Shown here piece after piece: positions 53,995 through 62,840 of a DNA stretch of 64,000 bases. This DNA comes from JAGQWW01 sp041392845 (GTDB taxonomy: Bacteria > Bacteroidota > Bacteroidia > Chitinophagales > Saprospiraceae), in assembly GCA_041392845.1 (NCBI GenBank), contig JAWKLG010000016.1, positions 62,001-126,000 on the forward strand, given 5' to 3'. Made by a program: the position numbers and the translations under genes. The notes under the pieces are model-generated. The model saw nothing but the letters and a program-made list of their open reading frames with translations, was not told the DNA's origin and made no database searches. Within the stretch, counting starts at the first letter, position 1. Every line of letters begins with the position of its first letter.

Positions 53995-56672
53995 TTGAAG
54001 TTTTGTCCCGGAAACCAAATTCCAGGATTTGATCAATAAATTGATATGGTTTGTAACCGTTGATGGCTGCCTGATGATAAATACAGGTGGCTGGTGTCAT
54101 TCCCGGAAGTGAGTTGACCTCGATTACGATGGTCTCCACACTTTTGTCCGGAAATATTCTCACAAAGGCATCAATCCGACAATATCCTTTTACACCTAAA
54201 ATTCTAGCGGTGCGCTCCAGATCTTTTTTAACCTGGTCGGCAATATACGTATAATCAGCAGGATTATCGGCAAAGCGGGATGGCGTCAAATTTTGACCTT
54301 CTCCTGCCAGAAATTTTTCTTCTAAAGACAAAACCTCTCCACTTGCCAAGGCTTCTGAGGGTTCAAAAACTTCGTAAATCAGTTCGCCCTTTTCATCAAA
54401 ATGAGTCAGCATTCCACCGGTTATTTCCAGGAATTTGGCTGCACCGTTTGCCGTAATTAAAGATTCAATCAAAGCCTGGTCTTTGGCAGGGAATTCTTCC
54501 TTGGCGTGCAGGTGCAAAAGATGCCTGTCCTTCGTTTCATCAAATCCCTCTTCTCTAAACATGAGATTGAGGAAGGCTCGTAATTGGTCCTTGGTTTTAA
54601 TCAGTTTGACAGCAGAACTACAACCATCATCAACTGGTTTGGCAATGAGTGGATAATCAAAACCGGATTCTATCTTTTCAAGAATTGAATCCATATTGTC
54701 TAAATATTCCTCCTTGTTTACCAATAACTGATTGGCAGTCGGGAAACCATGTTCTCGTAAAATCCTTAAAGTCTCAAATTTGTTGATGGTAATTTGAGAC
54801 GAATCCTGATCCGAACCATTGTAAGGAACTCCTACTTTTTCTAGCCTACTTTGGACTTCACCATCCTCTCCTGGACGTCCATGCAATGCTATGAAGACAC
54901 CGTCAACTTTTTTCGGAAGGGTTTCATATTCCAAAAGTACCGGTTCAAAAACCACTTCATTGGAAGCATATTTTTCGGTGAGTGCGGAACAATCTTTTTT
55001 GATTTGCTCTACCACTCCATGCTTTTTGAAATGTAAAATTTTATCGCGGATATCATCAGCATTGTCTTTCAACAAAAGGTTGATCGGAATTTGATACAAT
55101 TCATGATCATTGCCTTTTTTAGAAAGAAAAATCGGGATGGGTTCATATTTGGAACTGCTGGCCAATTTTTCAAAAATATTCCGACCACTCTCCACTGAAA
55201 TATGTCTTTCAAAAGAGTAACCTCCCATGATGACTCCAATCTTCCTGCGCTCAATTTTATTGTCGTGTATGGCCTGAAGTCTTGCATCCAAGGCTCCTAG
55301 TGTTTGCTCCCAACCTGGACGAACGGTCATGGAAGTATGAATGCGTTCCCAAAGGGAAGTTCGAATGATGTAGGTCAAAAATTGAGATGGATTTAAACCA
55401 ATTTCAGCTGCCTGATGGAAGAAAAATGAACTGGGCAGCATCCCGGAAGTCGTATTGGGATCATTCAGGAAAATCTTTCCTTCATTGGTATAAAATCCAT
55501 CGATTCTGGCGTAAGTATTGAATTCAAGGTAGTCGAAAAGTTTTTCACATTCTTTACGAATCGCTTGAATGGCAGCATCTGATAGTTCAATCGGTGTCAC
55601 CTTTCTTGAAAGGCCGGGCATGTATTTTGAACGATAGTCAAAAAGCTCTTTTCCTTTTACTATTTCCGTAGGTGGAAGGGCGGTAACTGTCCCATCTTCC
55701 TGGCGGATAACGATACAAGAAAACTCTTTTCCTGAAATGAAGGATTCCAATAAAACCCTTTGTTCGCTTAAGTGAGCTTCTAATACAAGGGAATCACTGT
55801 CTTTTTAAAATGGTTGTTTAAAAAAGACAACAATGCTTCGGGATGATAAATAGTTTCGCCTTTCACATTAAGTGGAAATCCCAAGCCATCTCTGATATCG
55901 GTCAGGTTTCTGAGATAGGACACTTTTTCTTCTTCAGAAAGTCCGTTCCAATAATCAGCAGTAATTTTTTCTTTAAAAAAGGCGCGGTTGATGGATTTTT
56001 CAAAAGCGTCCATGTTTTTGGAATCTTCCAAAATGGCTACTCCGATGGAAGAACCCTGGTTGGCTGGTCTGATGACCATTGGCCAGCCTATTTTTTCACT
56101 TGCTTTTTTAAAAAGGAAAGGACATCAGTAGTCGCCCAATCTTCTCTTGAAAGTTGTAAAACTTCCGGTCCTTCGAAACCCCCGGCAGTCATTAATCTTT
56201 TTTGAAAAACCTTGTCCATTCCTAAAGAACAAGCACGGATACCTGAGCCTGAGTAAGGAATTTGAAGGCTTTCCAACAATCCTTGTATTTGTCCGTCTTC
56301 GCCAAATTCTCCGTGCAATGCAAGGAAGGCAAAGTCCATAATATTTGGAAGTTCTACTGCCTGAAGTGGTTTTCCAACTTTTGAAATGAGGTTTTCCCAT
56401 TCTTCCTGCGCTAAATTGCCAAGACTTTCGCTGTAGATTTGGAAATTGTTGGGTGAGTCCGGCAATGAAGAAACCGGAGGATAAAAATCACGAATGGTAC
56501 CCTTGTAAATAAATTGCCAGTCCAGTTGAATGAAATGTCCTTGTCCATCGATGAAAATCGGAACAGGTTCAAAGATGGTTTTATTGAGGTTGTCGTAGAC
56601 CGTTCTTCCACCTGCAAATGAAATTTCTCTTTCCCGGGAAGGGCCTCCAAAAAAAATACCGATTCGGATCAA
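53978..56672 (-). pseudogene. ddl: Tandem double D-alanine--D-alanine ligase, interrupted by two 1-base deletions
   Basis: Makes the D-Ala-D-Ala dipeptide for peptidoglycan. Three consecutive frames (56672-56088, 56079-55780, 55750-53978) read as one protein of about 898 residues if one A is added in each of two A runs (near 56106 and 55805). The first join then reads FLKKASEKIGWPMVIRP and the second HFKKDSDSLVLEAH. The product has two complete ATP-grasp ligases: one starting IRIGIFFGGPSREREIS, the second RRKIGVIMGGYSFERHIS with the canonical EVNSLPGMTP. In the first copy the equivalent is NDPNTTSGML. The downstream gene is a PASTA protein. Confidence 0.8.
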
Positions 56673-56760
56673 AGCCTCTGGATTAATGATTCAAATTAAT
56701 TGTGTCTGTTCAATAATTAATGAACCTCAGATTGGTTTAAATTATTGAATGGGGCAGCCG

Positions 56761-56768
56761 CAAAATTA
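56761..56768 (-). promoter_or_regulatory. -7 box (TAATTTTG) upstream of ddl
   Basis: An exact TANNTTTG match on the minus strand, about 90 bp before the ddl ATG, predicting a leader of some 80 nt. It sits in the region divergent to gldD. Confidence 0.45.
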
Positions 56769-56856
56769 GCGGAATGTTTTGGATTCCCTGAATGCGGAGG
56801 GAATCGATTTTTTTAGTTTGTAAATTCTTATCATTTTGCATCGAAAATCAGAGAAA

Positions 56857-57447
56857 ATGCGCCTATTGTTTGTTGTTTTATCCATCTCCTTGTTGGCAAC
56901 TGCCTGTGAAGATCCGGTTTTGTCACCAAAGCCGAGGGGATTTCCCAAAGTAGTTTTTCCGGAAAGGTCTTATGAAGAATTTGATAAGGATTATTGTCAA
57001 TTCACATTCAAGATACCGACCTATGTCGAAATAGAGCAGGACACTACTTTTTTCGAAGAAAAGCCTGCCGACCCTTGTTGGTTCAATTTGTATTATCCGC
57101 AGTATGATGCCAGGATTCATTGCAGTTATACTCCGGTTTCGAAGGAAGAGCCGATTGAAAAATTGCAGGGTGATGCTTTTAATTTGGCAGGCAAGCACAA
57201 CATAAAGGCCAACTATATTGATGAATTGCCCATCCAAAGACCGGATGGAACGACTGGAGTGGTCTTCAATCTGGAAGGTCCTGTGGCCAGTCCATTTCAA
57301 TTTTATCTGACGGATGGCGAAAAACATTTTTTAAGAGGAGCACTTTATTTCAATACACAGGCCAGACCGGATTCACTGGCTCCGGTTACCAATTTTATAA
57401 AAACAGATGCAATGGAAATGATCAATTCACTTAAGTGGAATAATTGA
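56857..57447 (+). CDS. gldD: Gliding motility lipoprotein GldD
   Basis: A protein of 196 residues. The ATG at 56857 puts a lipoprotein signal at the N-terminus (LLATACEDP); an earlier TTG also opens the frame. The PKPRGFPKVVFPERSY start, the WFNLYYPQYDARIHCSY stretch and the PFQFYLTDGEKHFLRGALYF region are the GldD hallmarks. GldD is required for gliding and for T9SS function in Flavobacterium. It links with the PorV-like barrel and the T9SS cargo proteins in this window. ruvA follows after 15 bp. Confidence 0.92.
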   Translation: MRLLFVVLSISLLATACEDPVLSPKPRGFPKVVFPERSYEEFDKDYCQFTFKIPTYVEIEQDTTFFEEKPADPCWFNLYYPQYDARIHCSYTPVSKEEPIEKLQGDAFNLAGKHNIKANYIDELPIQRPDGTTGVVFNLEGPVASPFQFYLTDGEKHFLRGALYFNTQARPDSLAPVTNFIKTDAMEMINSLKWNN

Positions 57448-57462
57448 TCTCAAAAACTAGAT

Positions 57463-58062
57463 ATGATAGCTTATTTAAAAGGAGAAATTACTTACAAAAC
57501 ACCTACACAGATTTTTCTGGATGTGAATGGAGTGGGGTATTCGGTGAATATCAGTTTGCATACCTACGCAAAAATTGAAAAAGAAGAGCGCGCCAAATTG
57601 TACACCTATTATCATGTAAACATGCAGGATTATCAGCCTTCGCTTTATGGTTTTGCTGATGAATTTGAGCGCAATGTATTTTTAAACCTGATTGATGTAA
57701 AAGGGATCAGTGTGAATTCGGCCAGGGTGATTTTGTCGCATATGGCACCGGATGAAGTAAGAAATGCAGTGGTTTCGGAAGATGAAGGTGCATTTAAAAG
57801 GGTAAAAGGTGTAGGGGCAAAGACTGCTAAGCAGATTATCCTTGATTTGAAAGACAAAATGGTCAAAAGCTCAGGAGAAGCTGTACCTGAAATTTCAGGT
57901 GGTGGAAGTCCTGCTCTTCGGGAAGATGCTTTGGCGGCTTTGGTTACCTTACAAGTGCCAAGGGTGCAGGCTCAGAAATTGCTGCAAAAAATCATGAAGG
58001 AGCATCCCGAAGCACAAACTACCGAAGCAATCATAAAACTTGCATTGAAGCAAATGATGTAA
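57463..58062 (+). CDS. ruvA: Holliday junction branch-migration protein RuvA
   Basis: Binds Holliday junctions and recruits the RuvB motor. The protein is 199 residues, normal length. Domain I is an OB fold (MIAYLKGEITYKTPTQIFLDVNGVGY), domain II has the two helix-hairpin-helix motifs (NLIDVKGISVNSARVIL and KRVKGVGAKTAKQIILDLKDK), and domain III is the C-terminal RuvB-binding helix bundle. It follows gldD by 15 bp; ruvB is not in view. Confidence 0.95.
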   Translation: MIAYLKGEITYKTPTQIFLDVNGVGYSVNISLHTYAKIEKEERAKLYTYYHVNMQDYQPSLYGFADEFERNVFLNLIDVKGISVNSARVILSHMAPDEVRNAVVSEDEGAFKRVKGVGAKTAKQIILDLKDKMVKSSGEAVPEISGGGSPALREDALAALVTLQVPRVQAQKLLQKIMKEHPEAQTTEAIIKLALKQMM

Positions 58063-58130
58063 AGCATTTAAAACCCTTTTCCCGCTTACAATGTTAATTT
58101 CAACATCTGCGTAACGCAAAATTATTACCT

Positions 58131-60638
58131 ATGATGAAGTTTACCCGGGCTATTGCAGCTTTCGTTTTTAGTTTGATTTTTTTCTCTGCCTGGTCACAGG
58201 CTCCTCACCAGCCAAATTCGGCTGAAATTTTCCAAAAGATTCAAAAATCGCAGGTGCTTGCTTCCGCTCTTTATGTGGCTGCACATCCTGACGATGAAAA
58301 TACCAGTATGATTTCTTATCTGGCCAATGAAGCCAAGGCGGAAATCGCTTATATTTCTTTGACCAGAGGAGATGGAGGACAAAATCTGATTGGAACCGAA
58401 ATCCAGGAATTGTTGGGACTTTTGCGCACCCAGGAATTGTTGGCTGCAAGAAGAATTGACGGGGGTAACCAGATGTTCAGCAGAGCCATTGATTTTGGTT
58501 TTTCAAAACATCCGGATGAGACTTTGGAGATTTGGAATAAAAAAGAAGTGCTAGGCGATTTGGTTTGGGCGATTAGGAAATGGCAACCGGATATTATTAT
58601 CAATCGCTTTGATCATAATTCAGCAGGTAGAACACATGGCCACCATACTGCTTCTGCAGTATTGTCTGTAGATGCCTGGGACTTGGTAGGAGATAAAAGT
58701 GCATATCCGGAGCAGTTGAAATATGTAGATACCTGGCAGCCAAGCAGGTTGTATTACAACACTAGTTGGTGGCAATATGGAAGTCGCGAAGCATTTGAAA
58801 AGGTTGATAAATCCAATATGGCTGCGGTAGATGTTGGGGTTTATTATCCGCTTTTGGGTAGTTCTAATAATGAAATTGCCGGCCTTAGCAGAAGTCAGCA
58901 TCGTTGTCAGGGAATGGGAAGATATGGAAGCCGTGGTTCCAGTATGGAATACCTTGAAATTTTGGAGGGAAAAAAGCCTGATAATAAAGATGATTTGTTC
59001 GGTGGTATTGACATTACCTGGACGAGAGTAAAGGGTGGAAAAGAGATTGGAGAGCAGCTGAAAAAAATAGAAAATACCTTTGATTTTGCCAATCCTGGAA
59101 AAAGTGTTCCGGCTTTGGTTCAGGTGTTGAAAAAAATAAATGCCTTGCCTGACGGACATTGGAAAAACATCAAGCAAAAGGAAGTAAAGGCTATCATCAG
59201 CGATTGTCTTGGACTATTTGCAGAGGCTATTGCCAGTGATTATTCAGCTACACCAGGTAGTGAGGTAGAAATCAATTTTGAAGCAATTACCAGAGCCAAT
59301 TCAAATGTGAAGCTTCAATCGATTTCCATTCAGCCGATGGGCATCGATACCAGTTTTGGTATGCAAATGACAGCAAATGAAGACTGGCGATATTCTAAAA
59401 AAGTAAATCTTCCAAAAGACATTGCTTATACCAATCCGTATTGGTTGAATGAAGCCTGGGATTTGGGAACTTTTACTGTGAAAGACCAACAACTTAGAGG
59501 ATTGCCTGAGACGCCTCGTGATTTTAAAGTGAAATGGAATTGGAGCATTGAAGGAATGAATATTTCTTACGAGACTCCTGTTGTTTATAAAAAAGACGAT
59601 CCGGTTAAAGGTGAAACCTACCGACCATTTGAAATTACCCCTCCTGTTTTTGCCAATCTTGCCGACAAGGTATATGTGTTTTCAAGTGATGCTCCGAAGA
59701 CCATTCAAGTGAGTCTGAAATCGGGTAAAATGGATGTGAAAGGTACTTTGAAACTTGATTTGGAAGAAGGTTGGAGAGCTGAGCCAGAAATGATTGACTT
59801 TGAGTTGGCTCAAAAAGGAGAAGAAAAGACCTTTAATTTTGCCTTGTATCCACCGGCCGATCAATCTGTGGCCTATGTAAAACCTCAGGTGATGGTTGAT
59901 GGAAAGACTTACGACCGTGAAATCATTATTATAGAATACGACCATATTCCGACCCAAACCGTTTTCAGAACGAGTCAGGCTAAGGTGGTAAAAATCAACC
60001 TGACCAGGATGGGCAACAAAGTTGGCTATTTCATGGGTGCCGGCGATGAAATTCCGCAGAGTTTGAACCAAATTGGCTATGATGTGGCCATGTTGAACGA
60101 AAAAGATTTGAATGCAGAAAATCTTAGCCAGTACGATGCGGTCATCATGGGAATTCGTGCTTACAACACCCATGAACGATTGAAATTTGCCCAGCCAGAA
60201 TTGATGAAATACGTTGAAAATGGTGGTACGCTTTTGATGCAATACAATACCACCTGGGATTTATCAACTAAAGATTTAGGACCTTATCCCTTTAAAATTT
60301 CTAGAGACCGGGTAACGGTTGAAGATGCGCCGATTACATTTTTGAAACCTGATCATCCGGTTTTGAATTTCCCAAATAAAATAACTCAGGAAGATTTTGA
60401 TGGTTGGATCCAGGAACGCGGACTGTATTTTCCTGACGAGTGGGATGAAAATTACGAAGCCATTTTAAGTGCAAATGATCCCGGCGAAGAACCCAAAAAT
60501 GGTAGTTTATTGGTTGCCAAATACGGAAAAGGATACTTCGTCTATACCGGATTAAGCATGTTTAGAGAATTACCTGCGGGAGTGCCAGGTGCTTATCGCT
60601 TGTTTACGAATATGATTTCGCTGGGGAAAAAACCCTAA
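58131..60638 (+). CDS. PIG-L family deacetylase, large secreted form
   Basis: A protein of 835 residues with a signal peptide ending AWSQ. The N-terminal LmbE/PIG-L domain has the zinc motif AHPDDE (residues 51-56) and the later HGHHTAS histidines. Long beta-rich regions follow (about residues 280-620, NEW3-like), then a C-terminal glutamine-amidotransferase-like region (GAGDEIPQSLNQIGYDV, MGIRAYNTHERL). Such large forms occur widely in Bacteroidota as exported sugar N-deacetylase-like enzymes; the substrate is unknown. It may start at 58131 or one codon later. A GACGAGT array follows the stop at once. Confidence 0.82.
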   Translation: MMKFTRAIAAFVFSLIFFSAWSQAPHQPNSAEIFQKIQKSQVLASALYVAAHPDDENTSMISYLANEAKAEIAYISLTRGDGGQNLIGTEIQELLGLLRTQELLAARRIDGGNQMFSRAIDFGFSKHPDETLEIWNKKEVLGDLVWAIRKWQPDIIINRFDHNSAGRTHGHHTASAVLSVDAWDLVGDKSAYPEQLKYVDTWQPSRLYYNTSWWQYGSREAFEKVDKSNMAAVDVGVYYPLLGSSNNEIAGLSRSQHRCQGMGRYGSRGSSMEYLEILEGKKPDNKDDLFGGIDITWTRVKGGKEIGEQLKKIENTFDFANPGKSVPALVQVLKKINALPDGHWKNIKQKEVKAIISDCLGLFAEAIASDYSATPGSEVEINFEAITRANSNVKLQSISIQPMGIDTSFGMQMTANEDWRYSKKVNLPKDIAYTNPYWLNEAWDLGTFTVKDQQLRGLPETPRDFKVKWNWSIEGMNISYETPVVYKKDDPVKGETYRPFEITPPVFANLADKVYVFSSDAPKTIQVSLKSGKMDVKGTLKLDLEEGWRAEPEMIDFELAQKGEEKTFNFALYPPADQSVAYVKPQVMVDGKTYDREIIIIEYDHIPTQTVFRTSQAKVVKINLTRMGNKVGYFMGAGDEIPQSLNQIGYDVAMLNEKDLNAENLSQYDAVIMGIRAYNTHERLKFAQPELMKYVENGGTLLMQYNTTWDLSTKDLGPYPFKISRDRVTVEDAPITFLKPDHPVLNFPNKITQEDFDGWIQERGLYFPDEWDENYEAILSANDPGEEPKNGSLLVAKYGKGYFVYTGLSMFRELPAGVPGAYRLFTNMISLGKKP

Positions 60639-60644
60639 TGGAAA

Positions 60645-60712
60645 TTACGAGTGTAGAATGACGAGTGACGAGTTTTTTATTCGTCACTCGTCAATCCACA
60701 CTCGTCACTTGA
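60645..60712. repeat. Inverted pair of GTGACGA heptamer arrays filling a convergent gap
   Basis: ATTACGA, GTGTAGA, ATGACGA, GTGACGA on the plus strand and, inverted, the same family on the minus strand (GTGACGA, GTGTGGA, TTGACGA). ACGAGTGACGA and TCGTCACTCGT form a perfect 11-bp stem around a T-rich loop. The array spans the whole 76-bp gap between the PIG-L stop and the DUF3857 stop. Confidence 0.88.
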
Positions 60713-60714
60713 CA

Positions 60715-62664
60715 TCACGCTTTCTTCAGCACCACCTGTTCTCCCATTTTTTGGGCGATGATTTCCATGAAGTTTCTTAATCCTGCATATTCTTCCGGTA
60801 GGAATTTTATTTGATTTAGTTCGATTCTTGAGATAATTTGAACGGAATTGCCTGTGGGATTGACCATGTATCTGAAACTTCCGCCTTTGTTGGGTAGGGC
60901 CATGTTTACACTTTCGGGTATAGACTCCACTTTATAACCTTCAGGAATGGTTAGGTTGATGACTTCCTGTTCTTTGATCGGGATGCCCAATTCTACCGGG
61001 TACAATCTCTTTTCGCTTTTAAGTTTGTTTTTTGAAAAGTGGGAATAAAGGATGGGCGAAAAGTAAATCATTTTTCCTGCAGTGGTAGCGCCTTCCTGTA
61101 TTTTGAAATCCAGACTAACTTTAAAGTCTTCAAAAATGGAATCGTAGTTTTCCTTTTTAAAATTTTCAGTTACTGCGCTGGGTTGTACTTCCTGGAATCT
61201 TTCTTTCCAATAAGCTCCATCTTCTGATTTTGAACTGCTAAGTCTTTCATTATAAGCGGAATAGCCTTCATGGCTGGTAGAAAGATTACCAGTTAAGGAC
61301 CCATCTTCCTTGAGATTCAAAGAGAAGATTAATTTATCTGAAAATGCATTTGGATTTAATTCAACCCAACCGCTGGATTCTTTGCCAATTAAATATCCTG
61401 CTTCATTTAGGGATTCAGGATGTGGCATGTTGACAGGGAGCCAGGGATTGGTGATGTCCAAAAACTGCCCTTTCCCATCCAATTCAGCGAAGATCATCAC
61501 ATGGTCAAACTGGGAAAGAATTGGATATTGTGTTATTGGTTTGCCATTTCTTTGGCTGCTAACCAATACAGGATAAGCACTAATGTTGTTTTCTTTTAAC
61601 AAAGCCAACAATATCATATTTCTCTCAGAGGCAGTGGCTTTTCTGTTTTCAAAAGCTTTATTTAGTCTGTCTCTGGAATAAATTGAGTTATACCTAACCG
61701 ACTCTTCAATATTTTTATGAATCCATCGGGCAAAATTTTGTGCTTTTTCGGTTTCTGTTCCGGATGCTGCCAAAGGTGCGGTCGCATCGGCTATTTTTGA
61801 ATAATTACCTTTTATTAAAAATTGATCACCAAAATTGTCAGAACTTAAAAGGTCAGAGACAGCCTTTTCCCATGTAGTTAAAACAGGCTCATATAATTGA
61901 CCAGGGATTTCGATAGACTGAATTTGGAAGCGGAGTTTAAAATAATAATCTTCCATGGTCGAAATGTAAGCTTCAGCCTTAAGTCCTGGCAGATTTTCTG
62001 CTACATATCTGCATTCATCTACTACGTAAGAAGTATTGCCATATGGCCTGTTTGAAGTTCCGCAATCCTGTACTGAAAGTACACCATCACCAGTGAACCA
62101 TTTTACATATTTGAAATATTCAATCATCTCGGTGCGCAGTTCAGACCAGCGCGTAGGGTATTCTTCCTGAAAAGTCCAATTTTCTAAAGAAAATAGGTCG
62201 TCTGCTTCCAATTCATAACGATATTCCAAGACTGAACCTTCCTTGACATTGGGAAAAGCAAATTTGACGGAACTGACCCTGTCTGTTATTTTTTCATCAA
62301 AAATTTGGTCTTTATCGACCTCGTATTCTGAACCATCAGGATTGATGACCTGAGCTTTGAGACGGTTAATGCGATTGGTATAATAATAGGGGATTTCGAT
62401 ATCCGCTACATCAAAACCTGAGCGTTTTAATACTTTGATTCTTTTGTGAACAGTTAAGAAATATTGGGCTCCTGATGGACCAAAATTGAATTTAAGGCTT
62501 CCAAAATTGCACAAAATCACTGCTTCAGCTTCCGGGTCAGCCTCATAAGAGGTCATTTTTAGATCTTCATCCGGAACTTTTCCCCACTTGATAGGATCTT
62601 TTTGGGCATGACTTGAAAGAGCAGCAAAAAGTACTGCAAAAAGAAGCATGTATCTAGCTTTCAT
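60715..62664 (-). CDS. DUF3857 / transglutaminase-like domain protein
   Basis: An exported protein of 649 residues with a signal peptide ending SSHAQ. The DUF3857 domain (about residues 50-220) has the AQYFLTVHKRIKVLKRSG region, followed by a transglutaminase-like fold (residues about 270-400). There the helix NRKATASERNMILLALLKE lacks the nucleophilic Cys, while FDHVMIFAELDG and FLDITNP keep His and Asp; this loss is common in the family, so the domain is probably non-enzymatic. The DUF3858-like C-terminal part is beta-rich. The role is unknown. It ends against a heptamer array. Confidence 0.8.
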   Translation of the reverse strand: MKARYMLLFAVLFAALSSHAQKDPIKWGKVPDEDLKMTSYEADPEAEAVILCNFGSLKFNFGPSGAQYFLTVHKRIKVLKRSGFDVADIEIPYYYTNRINRLKAQVINPDGSEYEVDKDQIFDEKITDRVSSVKFAFPNVKEGSVLEYRYELEADDLFSLENWTFQEEYPTRWSELRTEMIEYFKYVKWFTGDGVLSVQDCGTSNRPYGNTSYVVDECRYVAENLPGLKAEAYISTMEDYYFKLRFQIQSIEIPGQLYEPVLTTWEKAVSDLLSSDNFGDQFLIKGNYSKIADATAPLAASGTETEKAQNFARWIHKNIEESVRYNSIYSRDRLNKAFENRKATASERNMILLALLKENNISAYPVLVSSQRNGKPITQYPILSQFDHVMIFAELDGKGQFLDITNPWLPVNMPHPESLNEAGYLIGKESSGWVELNPNAFSDKLIFSLNLKEDGSLTGNLSTSHEGYSAYNERLSSSKSEDGAYWKERFQEVQPSAVTENFKKENYDSIFEDFKVSLDFKIQEGATTAGKMIYFSPILYSHFSKNKLKSEKRLYPVELGIPIKEQEVINLTIPEGYKVESIPESVNMALPNKGGSFRYMVNPTGNSVQIISRIELNQIKFLPEEYAGLRNFMEIIAQKMGEQVVLKKA

Positions 62665-62784
62665 CGGTTAACGCGATTTAGTTTTGAACTAATTTTTTTT
62701 AAACAGATTCCAAAATAAAGTATGTATCTTTTAAAGGCAAAAACTTTAACTGAAATTTGGTTCTGTAGTGTTGGGACAAATAAA

Positions 62785-62814
62785 AACGTCCCGTATTTTG
62801 CAATACGAGACGTT
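62785..62814 (-). terminator. Intrinsic terminator of the PDZ/T9SS protein gene
   Basis: AACGTC...CGTATT pairs with AATACG...GACGTT (one mismatch) across a 4-nt loop. On the minus strand it is followed by TTTATTT, 27 bp past the stop. Confidence 0.75.
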
Positions 62815-62840
62815 CGATTTGTTGTTCGGAAAGATTCCGA

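Noticed and set aside
55780..56079. Separate 99-residue protein between two ligase genes
   Set aside because: It continues the ATP-grasp domain of the upstream frame; both boundaries are at A-run deletions.
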